A stretch of 64,000 nucleotides of DNA, from the NCBI RefSeq assembly GCF_024347215.1, contig NZ_AP025282.1, positions 744,001-808,000 on the forward strand. Direction: 5' to 3'. The notes under the pieces are model-generated. The model ran no database searches and was not told where the DNA came from. It saw only the letters and a list, made by a program, of their open reading frames with translations. The DNA comes from Aliamphritea ceti. Its GTDB lineage: Bacteria > Pseudomonadota > Gammaproteobacteria > Pseudomonadales > Balneatricaceae. Shown here piece after piece: positions 16,090-25,656 of this stretch. Every line of letters starts with the position of its first letter. Within the stretch, counting starts at the first letter, position 1. The translations under genes and the position numbers were made by a program.

Positions 16090-16683
16090 TATCTAATGCT
16101 ATGCTGATTTCTACAAGTAAAATTGTAGGTAAAGCAGTGGTTGTTCGAGTAAGACGCTGTGTCATGGGTGATTTCTTTTTTTGTGTTGAAAAACTAGATG
16201 TGGGTTTGCTCGCCCTCGTCAAAGCCTGCAAGGCTTGGACAATACTGCTTCTGCCTACTGCTCTTGTTTCTGTTACTGATCCTGTTACTGCTACTGGTTA
16301 ACGCATGGGTCGAGTAACCGTCAGACAAGGCTTGTTGAACCCTTCGCAAAGGGTTTCAAAACAGTTAGTAAAATTCTGCTTCGTATTGAATTTACTGGCT
16401 TAAAGCGAAGTCAGGAGCACCATAAAAATGCTCAGTCGAACTCAGTTCAAGCCTTTTGCAACCGTTTGAAAAGGAGTTGGCTAAACCATACCTAAAGGGT
16501 ATCGGTAAGGGTTACCTAAACGGTTTAGCTAAGACTTTCTGAAAGGATTAACCAAAGCCTTCATACATGGGTCACCCAGTAGAAAGATTAAAAAAACGCT
16601 GAGGTATCCAAGGTGCATTTTGTACAACCTGTGGCACAGTGAAATAACTCAAAGCGAACAATAGAATTGAAGAGGAACCATCA
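16090..16683. other. 594-bp region with six consecutive small hairpins
   Basis: A weak 66-codon frame at 16101-16301 has no ribosome-binding site and I do not accept it as a gene. Between 16335 and 16545 there are six short inverted repeats in a row: AACCCTT/AAGGGTT (16338-16355), CCTTTT/AAAAGG (16452-16474), ATACC/GGTAT (16488-16502), GGTAA/TTACC (16504-16516), CTAAAC/GTTTAG (16516-16528) and CTTTC/GAAAG (16535-16545). The first, with its flanks, makes a ten-pair stem. The stretch may be a structured RNA or leader upstream of the exonuclease gene. Confidence 0.5.
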
Positions 16684-17592
16684 ATGACAAGAGCCCCTGC
16701 GCCATTTCCGCTAGAGCGCCTCGCGGATATCCCAGAAAGACCAGAAGATTTTAGATTGCTGGAGCGCATTCCATTAACGCGTGAACCGCAGTCCTGGCCA
16801 CTTGAACTTTCTGCTATGGTCGGTGATGAACAGCCAATGGTGCTGCTCGATACAGAGACAACTGGACTGTCTGCCGATGATGAGTCCATTATTGAGCTTG
16901 GTATGGTTAAGGTGCTTTACAGCCCCTCGGCTAAGCGGATTGTGTCGATTGTTGATGTGGTCAGCTTGTATGAAGATCCCGGCAAACCAATCCCCGAGCT
17001 GATCACCGAGTTAACCGGTATCACCGATGATATGGTGCAAGGCCAGCGCATTGATGATGCACTGGTAGCGAGTTGGTTATCCGATGATCCGCTGGTGGTT
17101 GCACACAATGCACAGTTTGATCGTCCTTTCTTTGAAAAGCGGTTTGCTGCATTAGGACATCTATCTTGGGCCTGTTCAGCCAGTGGAATAGATTGGAAGG
17201 CGCTGGGTTTTGAAAGTCGAAAGCTTGAGTACCTGCTGCTTCGCTTAGGTTGGTTCTATGAAGGACACCGAGCTGCAACCGATTGTTTGGCGATGGCCTG
17301 GTTGTTTCATTTGTTGCCCGAGTCCGTTGCAAACTTGTTGTCTGAAGCAGACAGGCGAACTGTGTTAGTTCGTGCGTTTGGTGCGCCGTTTGACGTAAAG
17401 GACTATTTAAAAGAGCGTGGTTACCGCTGGCATGACGGTGTTAAAGGTGCCAACAAACATTGGTGGCGCGAAATCAGCGAAGACGAGTTGCCGCAGGAAC
17501 AAACTTACCTGGATGATTTGTATCATCGTGGCTCAGAACATGCCCACTATGACTACAAAGATGCCCGCAATCGATTTAAAGCTTTGTCATAG
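16684..17592 (+). CDS. DEDDh-family 3'-5' exonuclease (DnaQ-like)
   Basis: This 302-residue protein has a full set of DEDDh exonuclease motifs: ExoI LLDTETTGL (D56, E58), ExoII HNAQFDRPF (D146) and ExoIIIepsilon HRAATD (H195, D200). The C-terminal 80 residues (from FGAPFDVKDYLKERGYRW) form a separate small domain found in many ICE and plasmid exonucleases. AGAGGAA precedes the ATG at a suitable distance. It is a conserved backbone gene of the family between rumA and hotspot 5. It probably trims single-stranded 3' ends during ICE DNA processing or recombination; this role is inferred. Confidence 0.85.
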   Translation: MTRAPAPFPLERLADIPERPEDFRLLERIPLTREPQSWPLELSAMVGDEQPMVLLDTETTGLSADDESIIELGMVKVLYSPSAKRIVSIVDVVSLYEDPGKPIPELITELTGITDDMVQGQRIDDALVASWLSDDPLVVAHNAQFDRPFFEKRFAALGHLSWACSASGIDWKALGFESRKLEYLLLRLGWFYEGHRAATDCLAMAWLFHLLPESVANLLSEADRRTVLVRAFGAPFDVKDYLKERGYRWHDGVKGANKHWWREISEDELPQEQTYLDDLYHRGSEHAHYDYKDARNRFKALS

Positions 17593-17665
17593 CCCCTTGC
17601 ATATTTGAAAACCTCTGGAAAATGGAAAGTGAACTCATGGTTTAACCAATAAGAGGAATCTTTCC

Positions 17666-17980
17666 ATGTACCAAGACACCTACATTGAATACTGGGGCGA
17701 AATCTTCGTCTCTGCCCGCATCATTGAATTTGGCATCACGTTCGAGCGCTTTCTTAAAGATCCATGGAAGCACTTGATGTCCTGTGGCCAAGAGTCTGCT
17801 CCAGACGCGATTGCTGAAGGGATGCTGCCATTGCTACCAGCCCAGGCAGAAGTTGCTAGGCGTGTTCGAGAGAATGAATTCCGTCAGTTGGCATTCCAGC
17901 GTGAGCTTCTATCAAGGCCAGAAAAGAAACATTCGAACAATGTCAAGCCAATTTTTATAGCCAACAAGACGACTTGTTGA
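17666..17980 (+). CDS. Conserved SXT/R391 backbone protein of unknown function
   Basis: This 104-residue soluble protein begins MYQDTYIEYWGEIFVSARII, with AGAGGAA in front of the ATG. It is predicted to be helical with a basic C-terminus. It follows the exonuclease by 73 bp and corresponds in position to the small conserved gene next to hotspot 5 in SXT-like ICEs. No domain is recognised. A transposon-like or plasmid-stability role cannot be inferred. Confidence 0.65.
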   Translation: MYQDTYIEYWGEIFVSARIIEFGITFERFLKDPWKHLMSCGQESAPDAIAEGMLPLLPAQAEVARRVRENEFRQLAFQRELLSRPEKKHSNNVKPIFIANKTTC

Positions 17981-18087
17981 TACTATGAGACCTAATGAAA
18001 AAAAGTAGGTTGCTTGATGGCATTCAATCGATGGCTTCCTAGTTTTAAATGATTAGGGCTTGTCCCAGATGGATTGAGAGGCTGACA

Positions 18088-18975
18088 GTGCAAGACAACA
18101 CTGGACTTGAAGAGCTTAGCCAAGCACAGAGAGAACGACTCGCTCATATTGATTTCACTTTGTTATTTAAAGGTGAAGCTGGGCGTAGTTATTTAACCGA
18201 GCGCTTTAGCGTAGCGCCGTCTGTGGCAACACAAGATTTTGCGCGGTACAAAGAGTTGGCTCCTAACAACGTTATGTATGACGAAAAGCGCAGAGTGCAC
18301 TTGAAGACGAGCGCATTCCAGCCGTTGTTTGATTATGACGTTGTTCGAACTCTTGCGACGATAAGCCAAGGGTTTGGTGATGGCTTTCTTGGCAAGGTCA
18401 GGCCACCTATGGCTTGTGAAGCACCATTTCATCTCAATAAGCCGAAATTGGAAGTGGTAGCGGCTATTAGTGAAGCCATACATAAACGCGCTGTGATTAA
18501 TATTGAGTACACCTCATTGTCGAGTGGTCATGGGAGCAGGCAAATAGTTCCTCATACCTTGATTGACAATGGCTTGAGATGGCATGTCCGAGCATTCGAT
18601 AGAAAGCATAGAGAATTTAGGGATTTTGTTTTAACCAGAATAAGTGAAGTTGAGTTATTAGAGGATGAGGTTAACGACGAAGTTGAGACTCTTCAGTGGG
18701 ATAAACAATGGAACCGAATCGTTGAACTAGAGCTGATACCTCATCCAAAACTAGCACATCCAGAAGCTGTATCGATGGACTACGCAATGGAAAACAATAG
18801 GTTGCGTGTAGAGATAAGAGCTGCGTTCGCTGGATATTTACTGCGATTATGGAATATCGATTGTTCAAAGAATAGTAAGAGCAATGGGCGAGAGTTCCAT
18901 TTAGCACTTAAAAATCCAGAAGCACTATACGGCGTTGACAATGCTGCACTAGCTCCTGGATATAGCGAATCGTGA
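18088..18975 (+). CDS. brxR: BREX regulator BrxR (wHTH-WYL)
   Basis: The protein has about 295 residues if translated from the GTG at 18088, which has GAGAGG seven bases upstream; the ATG at 18049 has no Shine-Dalgarno. The N-terminus is a winged helix-turn-helix (residues about 20-70), and the WYL domain covers about 110-185 (core INIEYTSLSSGHG and DNGLRWHVRAFDRKHREFRDF). A C-terminal extension follows. BrxR proteins bind inverted repeats upstream of BREX operons and repress them, with the WYL domain a probable ligand sensor. It is the first gene of the BREX operon and is followed 9 bp later by brxA. Confidence 0.88.
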   Translation: MQDNTGLEELSQAQRERLAHIDFTLLFKGEAGRSYLTERFSVAPSVATQDFARYKELAPNNVMYDEKRRVHLKTSAFQPLFDYDVVRTLATISQGFGDGFLGKVRPPMACEAPFHLNKPKLEVVAAISEAIHKRAVINIEYTSLSSGHGSRQIVPHTLIDNGLRWHVRAFDRKHREFRDFVLTRISEVELLEDEVNDEVETLQWDKQWNRIVELELIPHPKLAHPEAVSMDYAMENNRLRVEIRAAFAGYLLRLWNIDCSKNSKSNGREFHLALKNPEALYGVDNAALAPGYSES

Positions 18976-18984
18976 GATGAATTT

Positions 18985-19584
18985 ATGAATATAAAAGAAT
19001 ATTTAGGCGATCTTATCGGAGGCAGTTTATTGATAACTGAATCTAGAATAATCGCAGAATCGCTACTGAAAAAACTTCCAGAAGATGAGTGGAAGTCGCT
19101 GATCGTTGAGCAAAATGTTCTTCAGAAAAAATCCGGTCAGACGGCTATTCGTTATGCCAGAACAATCCGTTGGCGTATTGAAGGCCTGGGTGATGAGTTT
19201 ATGACTGATCTTTTAGCCGCGAGTGAACGCGCATATGTCCAAATGCTGATGATGTCATTACTCATTCATTCTCCGGTTGTCGCTGATTTTATGCGACTTA
19301 CCTTAGCCGAGGCTCGTCGTACCTATAAACCCTCTTTAACCGCTGATGCATGGTCTGAGTTTTATGACACGAGAGTGCGGGCATATGCCGAGCTTGGCGG
19401 TTTTTCTGACTCAACTGTCAAAAAAATGGGTAACAACGCAATTAAGGCACTGGTTGATAGTGGCTACCTGAGTGATAGCAGGACAAAGAAAATACAACCT
19501 GTTTACCTAATGCCAGAAGTTAAAGACTGGTTAGTTCGTCTGGGCCGGGAAGATTTGATTGAGGTAATGGAGTGCACAATATGA
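18985..19584 (+). CDS. brxA: BREX protein BrxA (DUF1819)
   Basis: This 199-residue mostly helical protein is of the DUF1819/BrxA family, a small DNA-binding protein common to type 1 BREX loci. Family-like features include TAIRYARTIRWRIEGLG and TYKPSLTADAWSEFYDTRVRA. It overlaps brxB by ATGA-type coupling at 19581-19584. Its exact role in methylation or exclusion is not known, but the gene is present in all type 1 systems. Confidence 0.93.
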   Translation: MNIKEYLGDLIGGSLLITESRIIAESLLKKLPEDEWKSLIVEQNVLQKKSGQTAIRYARTIRWRIEGLGDEFMTDLLAASERAYVQMLMMSLLIHSPVVADFMRLTLAEARRTYKPSLTADAWSEFYDTRVRAYAELGGFSDSTVKKMGNNAIKALVDSGYLSDSRTKKIQPVYLMPEVKDWLVRLGREDLIEVMECTI

Positions 19585-20165
19585 AGGCTCTTCAGACCAG
19601 GCTTGATCTGATACTGGAACGAGTTGAAAGCCCTAAGTTTTTGAAAAACGATGGCTTGGGCAATGAAATTGGATTTTGGGTATTTGACTATCCAGCCAAG
19701 TATGAACTGCTTGTACGAGAGCACCTTAAGCACGTTGACGAAAAACTCAACAAGCGTGGTTACCGCTTTGTCCATCTCAATATTTTTGAAGTCTTGATAG
19801 ATATGCTTGAGGAGCGAGGCCTTTTCGACCGAGCTTGCCAGCGTGAATTGCAAGTCGGTGTTGATGGCCTTCGAAAAACACTAGCCGGGCCTCTGAGCCA
19901 AGAGAAAGTGGCAAGGTATATCGCGGACAAATATAAGCCATCAGAACTTGAGTTTGTGTTGCTGTCAGGCTTAGGCAGTGCGTGGCCTCTTGTCCGAGGA
20001 CATGAGTTACTTAGTGCTCTGCAAGACGTTATGGGTAGCACGCCATTAGTGCTTTTCTATCCGGGTGAATATAGCGGAAGGGATTTGCATCCTTTCGGCA
20101 TGATCGAATCTAAAAACTACTATCGCGCCTTCAAGCTTGTGCCTGAAGACGGTAAAAAAAATTAA
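19581..20165 (+). CDS. brxB: BREX protein BrxB (DUF1788)
   Basis: This 194-residue protein is of the DUF1788/BrxB family. GGAG precedes the ATG at 19581 by eight bases; the GTG at 19572 would be an alternative. Typical elements are WVFDYPAKYELLVREHLKH near residue 30 and LVLFYPGEYSGRDLHPFG near 155-175. The family is required for BREX defence. It lies 18 bp before brxC. Confidence 0.93.
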   Translation: MKALQTRLDLILERVESPKFLKNDGLGNEIGFWVFDYPAKYELLVREHLKHVDEKLNKRGYRFVHLNIFEVLIDMLEERGLFDRACQRELQVGVDGLRKTLAGPLSQEKVARYIADKYKPSELEFVLLSGLGSAWPLVRGHELLSALQDVMGSTPLVLFYPGEYSGRDLHPFGMIESKNYYRAFKLVPEDGKKN

Positions 20166-20183
20166 GAGCAGGGAGCCTCCCGA

Positions 20184-23100
20184 ATGAAAATTGAACAGAT
20201 TTTTTCCAAGAAGTTGACGCGTGATATTAACGGCGTTGTTAAAGCGGAACAGAAAGACAATGACAGTGTGTATGTCGAACTTGATGAGTATGTTGTTACC
20301 CGAGAGTTAGATAGACACTTTCGTGCATTTTTTGAGGCTTACGTCCCATCTGTGACGCAAAGCGGCGCATCAATGTCAGGTAAAATTGGTGTGTGGATCT
20401 CTGGCTTCTTTGGTTCGGGTAAGTCTCACTTCCTGAAAATTTTGTCTTACCTCCTCGAAAATAAATCTGTCGAAAAGGATGGACAAGGCCGCCAAGCATT
20501 TGAGTTTTTTAAAGATAAAATCAACGATGCCATGCTGTTGGCCGATATCCAAAACGCTGTTACAAAAGATACAGACGTTATTCTTTTTAACATCGATTCA
20601 CGAGCCAATACGGATGACCGAGAAAATGCCATTCTTAAGGTCTTCCTCAAAGTCTTTAATGAGCGTGTAGGATACTGCGCTGATTTTCCTCATATTGCGC
20701 ACTTAGAACGCGAGCTTGATAAGCGTAATCAATACATGTCTTTCAAGGACAAATTTGCTGAGTTGACCCAATCAACTTGGGAAAAGGAGCGTGACGCCTA
20801 TGACTTCTATCGAGACGAACTTTCAGAAGCACTCGCTCATGCCAGTGAGCAATCATTAGAGTCTGCCAAAGCGTGGGTTGATCAGGTTGAAAACAATTTC
20901 CCGCTAGATATCCGAAACTTCTGTAAGTGGGTTAATGAATACTTAGATCGAACTGGGGATCGTAACCTTCTTTTCTTAGTCGATGAAGTCGGTCAGTTTA
21001 TCGGTAAGAACACACAAATGATGTTGAAGCTTCAGACCATTACTGAAGATCTTGGCACATATTGTGGTGGCAGAGCTTGGGTCGTTGTTACCTCGCAGGC
21101 AGACATTGATGCTGCCATTGGTGGTATGGATAAGCGCGATGGCGAGGACTTCTCTAAAATTCAAGGGCGTTTTAGTACCCGCTTACAGCTGTCGAGCTCG
21201 AATACCTCGGAAGTTATTCAAAAGCGTTTGTTGTCCAAAACGGAAGAAGCTCGTACACATCTCATCGATGTCTTTGCTGAAAAGGGCGATATTCTTCGTA
21301 ACCAGCTGACATTTGATAAAACGACAACCGCGTCTCTAAAGGGTTACACCGACGCTCCGTCTTTCGTGGACAACTATCCGTTTGTGCCTTATCACTACAC
21401 GCTGGTTCAAAAAGTGTTTGAGTCAATTCGAACAAAAGGCGCGACGGGTAAGCACTTAGCCATGGGTGAGCGTTCATTACTTGATGCTTTCCAATCAGCT
21501 GCAAAACAGATGAAGGACTCTGGCCTTGATGTGTTAATCCCGTTTTACAGTTTCTACGCACCGATTGAAAGCTTTTTGGAGCCAGCGGTTAAGCGAACGA
21601 TTGACCAAGCCTGTGAGTTGGATTCCTTAACAGAATTCGATGGCAAGATTCTAAAAACTCTTTTCTTGATCCGTTATGTGGACGTTGTCAAAAGCACACT
21701 AGACAACCTTGTGACGCTGTCAATTGATCGAATCGATGCAGATAAAATTGCGCTGCGTAAACAAATTGAAGAGAGCTTGAATCGTCTTGAGCGCCAATTG
21801 CTGATTGCGCGTAATGGTGATGAGTTTATCTTCCTGACCAACGAAGAAAAAGAGATCGAAAACGAGATCCGCCACACTGACGTTGAAATGTCAGAGGTCT
21901 CTAACAAGCTTTCAGCAATCGTATTTGACGGTATTTTGAAAGGTAATCGTGCCTATCGATACCCGATTAATAAGCAAGACTTTGCGGTGAGCCGTTTTTG
22001 CAATGGTCATCCAAAAGATGGCACCACGCTGGAAGACCTAGTCATTAAAGTCATTTCACCTTTGGATTCGCACTTTGAAAATTACTCCCACGATCAAGCG
22101 TGCATCAATCTTACGCTTGAGGCTGATGGGTGCGTGCTCGTCAAGCTGGGCGAACATAAGCGTCTTTGGGATGACCTGACAACCTTTATAAAAACTGACC
22201 GATTCTTAAAACAAAATTCAGGACAGCGACCAGAGCAAGAACACCTTCTCCGCGAAAAGCAGATGGAAAATATTGAGCGTGAAAAACGCTTAAGAACGGA
22301 TTTTGAAGCTTTGTTTGCAGAGGCTGATGTTTACGCTATCGGCACAAAACTACCGAAGAAATCAGCAACGCCAAGTGCCATCGTCGAAGAAGCATACAAA
22401 TACGTTATCGAAAACACCTTCGCTAAATTGAATATGCTCAAGGCAACGCCTGGTGAAGTTTTGCGTGAGCTACAGGCCGTTCTTGTTGCTGATGATATTG
22501 CTCAGATTGGACTGGATCTTCAAGCGGATGAATGTAACCCAGAAGCTACGCGTGAGGTTGAGCAGTACGTAACGCTAAAAGTCGAGCGTAATGAGCCTGT
22601 TTACTTACGTGACATCGTTGCCCGCTTCGGCAAGCGCCCGTATGGCTGGCCAGACAATGAAATCTTATTGCTCACTGCAAGGCTGGGCTTGGCTGGAAAG
22701 GTATCTTTTAGTACCCAAGGCACAGATCTGGCGTTGAAAAAAGCTTACGAACCGTTTACCAGTGTGCGTAAACGCGGCGAGATTCGTGTACATAAGATCA
22801 GGCAACATGACGAGCGTCAAATTAAAAAGGCTGCTGGTCTTGTTAAAGAGATCTTTTCAAAAACCTTTACCGGCTCTGGTGAAAAGGAGCTCTACGAGTT
22901 AGTGCGCGATGAATTACTGGCTTGGAATGAAGAGCTTAAATCATTCAGAACCAAGTCACAGACAGGCCATTTCCCAGGTAAATCTCAAATTGACGATGGT
23001 CTTGCATTGGTCGCGGGTATTCTTGAGCAAACTTCAAGCTTCGCCCTTATCGCCCGATTCTTAGAAGACGCTGATGCCCTTGAAGAGTTTGCTGAGGACT

Positions 23101-23861
23101 TTGAGGATCTTGATGACTTCTACAATAGCCAATTTCAAACTTGGCAAGCCCTTGCGGGCGCATTGAACGAGAAGTTTAAGGCCAATAGACCTGCGTTAGA
23201 AAAAGACAGTGAAGCATTAAAAGCGCTCACTGAATTAGAACGCATTTACAATATGTCCTCACCGTATGAGCAGCTGCGCCACATTAATCCGCTTATCGAG
23301 CAGGTGGCAAAAGTTAACTCAACATTGGTTGAAGAAAAACGCACTCATGCCTTAGAGCGTGTTGATCTGCGCATCGGACGTGTAAAAGAAGCGCTAGCTG
23401 ACGCTCATGCACCGTCTGAACTACAGAACCAAGCACTGCGCCCGTTACAAATGTGCAGACAGCGCATTGAAGCAACCTCTTCAATACCACAAATTATCAG
23501 TGAGCAAACTGAAGCGGAAGGTTACGAGGACGAAGCCTATGAGTTGCTGAATGGCTTTATCGAAGATCAACGCAAAAAAGCTGAAGCTGAGCAAAGACGT
23601 CGTGAACTCGAACAGAAGAAACGCGAAGAGGAAGCAGCGAAAGCCGGTAAGGCAGCTCCAGCACCTGAGCCAGCCCCTGAACCAGTGCAGCCACAGCCGG
23701 TTGCAAAACGTACCGTAACGATTAACCCAACCGATGCCATGGCAAAGTCAGTAACAACCGGATTCATTGAAAGTGAAGCCGAAGTTGATGCCTATCTTGC
23801 CGCTTTAAGAGAGCAGCTGATTGCTGCGGTCAAAGCTGGCGACCGAGTAAGAATTAAGTAA
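20184..23861 (+). CDS. brxC: BREX ATPase BrxC
   Basis: This 1225-residue protein has an N-terminal AAA/P-loop ATPase: Walker A GFFGSGKSHFLKIL (K80), and a Walker B-like LLFLVDEVGQFIG near residue 265. The length matches BrxC of type 1 BREX. Long helical and coiled-coil regions occupy the C-terminal third, ending in an alanine/proline/glutamine-rich linker (near 1160-1180) and a short conserved tail. BrxC is needed both for host methylation and phage exclusion, and probably forms the ATP-driven core of the complex. It sits between brxB (18 bp) and brxU (16 bp). Confidence 0.96.
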   Translation: MKIEQIFSKKLTRDINGVVKAEQKDNDSVYVELDEYVVTRELDRHFRAFFEAYVPSVTQSGASMSGKIGVWISGFFGSGKSHFLKILSYLLENKSVEKDGQGRQAFEFFKDKINDAMLLADIQNAVTKDTDVILFNIDSRANTDDRENAILKVFLKVFNERVGYCADFPHIAHLERELDKRNQYMSFKDKFAELTQSTWEKERDAYDFYRDELSEALAHASEQSLESAKAWVDQVENNFPLDIRNFCKWVNEYLDRTGDRNLLFLVDEVGQFIGKNTQMMLKLQTITEDLGTYCGGRAWVVVTSQADIDAAIGGMDKRDGEDFSKIQGRFSTRLQLSSSNTSEVIQKRLLSKTEEARTHLIDVFAEKGDILRNQLTFDKTTTASLKGYTDAPSFVDNYPFVPYHYTLVQKVFESIRTKGATGKHLAMGERSLLDAFQSAAKQMKDSGLDVLIPFYSFYAPIESFLEPAVKRTIDQACELDSLTEFDGKILKTLFLIRYVDVVKSTLDNLVTLSIDRIDADKIALRKQIEESLNRLERQLLIARNGDEFIFLTNEEKEIENEIRHTDVEMSEVSNKLSAIVFDGILKGNRAYRYPINKQDFAVSRFCNGHPKDGTTLEDLVIKVISPLDSHFENYSHDQACINLTLEADGCVLVKLGEHKRLWDDLTTFIKTDRFLKQNSGQRPEQEHLLREKQMENIEREKRLRTDFEALFAEADVYAIGTKLPKKSATPSAIVEEAYKYVIENTFAKLNMLKATPGEVLRELQAVLVADDIAQIGLDLQADECNPEATREVEQYVTLKVERNEPVYLRDIVARFGKRPYGWPDNEILLLTARLGLAGKVSFSTQGTDLALKKAYEPFTSVRKRGEIRVHKIRQHDERQIKKAAGLVKEIFSKTFTGSGEKELYELVRDELLAWNEELKSFRTKSQTGHFPGKSQIDDGLALVAGILEQTSSFALIARFLEDADALEEFAEDFEDLDDFYNSQFQTWQALAGALNEKFKANRPALEKDSEALKALTELERIYNMSSPYEQLRHINPLIEQVAKVNSTLVEEKRTHALERVDLRIGRVKEALADAHAPSELQNQALRPLQMCRQRIEATSSIPQIISEQTEAEGYEDEAYELLNGFIEDQRKKAEAEQRRRELEQKKREEEAAKAGKAAPAPEPAPEPVQPQPVAKRTVTINPTDAMAKSVTTGFIESEAEVDAYLAALREQLIAAVKAGDRVRIK

Positions 23862-23877
23862 GAGGCGACGGATAGCT

Positions 23878-25641
23878 ATGTATCAAGCGGGTGGAACAAT
23901 AAGATCATTACTCGACAAGGTTGCTGAGCAGGAATACCTGTTACCGGCCATCCAGCGAGAGTTTGTATGGCGACCAGAACAAATCTGTCGTCTATTTGAT
24001 AGCCTGTTGCAAGGTTACCCGTTTGGGACCTTTCTATTCTGGAAGATAAAACCAGAGAACCGGGATAGCTATCAGTTTTATCAGTTCATGCAGCATTACC
24101 ATGAGCGAGATAACTACCATTGTGAAAATGTCACTCAGTTACCGGAGCGCGAGTTCATCGCCGTCCTAGATGGACAGCAGCGGATTACTGCTTTGAATAT
24201 CGGCCTACGCGGCTCATTTGCGTGGAAGCTGACAGGTAAATGGTGGAGTAATGATGACGCCTTCCCTGTGCGCAGGCTTCACTTAAATCTGTTAAGGCAG
24301 CCCGACTTAGAAACTGGGTCGATGTATGACTTTGAGTTCCTTACCGACGATAAAGCTTCTCTGGATGCTTCTGAACAATACTGGTTCCGTGTAGGCCGGA
24401 TCATGGAAGAGGAAGAAGATGCACTTATCGATGAAGTTGCTGATGATGCTAGGTTGAGTTCGGAGCAACGCAAAGAGGCTCGCTCAACTCTTCGTCACTT
24501 GTATCGAACCATCCATGACAAAGACAAGATTTCGTTTTACGAAGAAAGTGATCAGAGCCTAGAACGTGTTCTGAATATATTTATCCGCATGAATAGCGGT
24601 GGTACTACCTTGTCCTACTCAGACTTACTACTTTCAATAGCAGTAGCCCAGTGGAGCTCGTTAGATGCCCGTGAAGAAATTCATGCATTAGTGGATGAGA
24701 TGAACCGTGTTGGTGATGGATTCAACGTATCAAAAGATCTCGTCTTAAAAGCAGGCTTAATGCTCTCTGACATCGGTAGCGTGGGCTTTAAGGTTGAGAA
24801 CTTTAACAAGGAAAACATGGCGATTCTGGAAAAGAACTGGACGCCAATTCGTGATGCGTTATTGCTCTCAATGCAGTTGCTGGCAAGTTTTGGTTTTAAT
24901 GCACAAAACCTCAGAGCAACAAGTGCCATCCTCCCGTTGGCGTATTACCTGCACCACCGAAAGTTAACGGCAAGCTACCTTTCTAGGGTTGAATATGCGG
25001 TCGATAGAGAATGTATCAGAAACTGGCTCATTAGGTCCCTGTTGAAAGCGTCAGGCATCTGGGGAAGTGGTTTGGATACCCTGCTTACTATGCTTCGCTC
25101 AGACATCAAACAATCGGGTGATACAGGTTTCCCGCTAGCGAAAATTGAAGCGACCATGCAGCAGCGTGGAAAATCGTTGCGCTTTGACCCAGAGGAAATT
25201 AGTGAACTAGCCCAGTTGGATTATGGTAATCCGCGTACCTTTGCCTTGTTGACTTTGTTGTTCCCAGGATTCGATTTTTCACGACACTTTCATGTGGACC
25301 ACATTTACCCCAAAGGTTTGTTTACGCGTAACAAGCTTGCAAAAGTTGGTGTCCCAGCTGAACAGCTAGATGAGCTCATCGAAGCATCTAACAAGCTGCC
25401 AAACCTTCAGCTGTTGGAAGGGACTATCAATAATCAGAAGCGGCAAAAAATGCCCCATGAATGGTATGCGCAGCAGTGGCCTGATGTGAATGCAAGACAA
25501 GCACATCTGCAATCGCAAGCCATAACATCATTACCTGAACAACTAAACCAGTTTATGGACTTTTACCGCGAGCGTCAGGAAACACTGCTTGCCCGCATTA
25601 GAACTGCATTACAACCCGCAAGCAGCGTAGAGACAGAATAA
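23878..25641 (+). CDS. brxU: GmrSD-type type IV restriction enzyme BrxU
   Basis: This 587-residue fused DUF262-DUF1524 protein has its nucleotide-binding motif DGQQRITAL at D98. The C-terminal HNH-like nuclease motif is HVDHIYPKG (H472, H475), followed by NKLPNLQLLEGTINNQKR. Such enzymes cut DNA containing modified cytosines such as glucosylated hydroxymethylcytosine. The gene is inserted between brxC and pglX, the same arrangement as described in the Escherichia fergusonii plasmid pEFER, where BrxU complements BREX by attacking phages with modified DNA. It is in step with the operon (16 bp after brxC, 15 bp before pglX), so it is co-expressed. Confidence 0.93.
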   Translation: MYQAGGTIRSLLDKVAEQEYLLPAIQREFVWRPEQICRLFDSLLQGYPFGTFLFWKIKPENRDSYQFYQFMQHYHERDNYHCENVTQLPEREFIAVLDGQQRITALNIGLRGSFAWKLTGKWWSNDDAFPVRRLHLNLLRQPDLETGSMYDFEFLTDDKASLDASEQYWFRVGRIMEEEEDALIDEVADDARLSSEQRKEARSTLRHLYRTIHDKDKISFYEESDQSLERVLNIFIRMNSGGTTLSYSDLLLSIAVAQWSSLDAREEIHALVDEMNRVGDGFNVSKDLVLKAGLMLSDIGSVGFKVENFNKENMAILEKNWTPIRDALLLSMQLLASFGFNAQNLRATSAILPLAYYLHHRKLTASYLSRVEYAVDRECIRNWLIRSLLKASGIWGSGLDTLLTMLRSDIKQSGDTGFPLAKIEATMQQRGKSLRFDPEEISELAQLDYGNPRTFALLTLLFPGFDFSRHFHVDHIYPKGLFTRNKLAKVGVPAEQLDELIEASNKLPNLQLLEGTINNQKRQKMPHEWYAQQWPDVNARQAHLQSQAITSLPEQLNQFMDFYRERQETLLARIRTALQPASSVETE

Positions 25642-25656
25642 GAGGCGCAAGATCAT

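Noticed and set aside
16101..16301. 66-codon open frame downstream of the LexA box
   Set aside because: No ribosome-binding site, irregular composition, and it sits in the hairpin-containing non-coding region. A real gene cannot be excluded but is not supported.
18049..18087. ATG start for brxR
   Set aside because: No Shine-Dalgarno; the GTG at 18088 has GAGAGG seven bases before it. N-terminal mapping would settle this.
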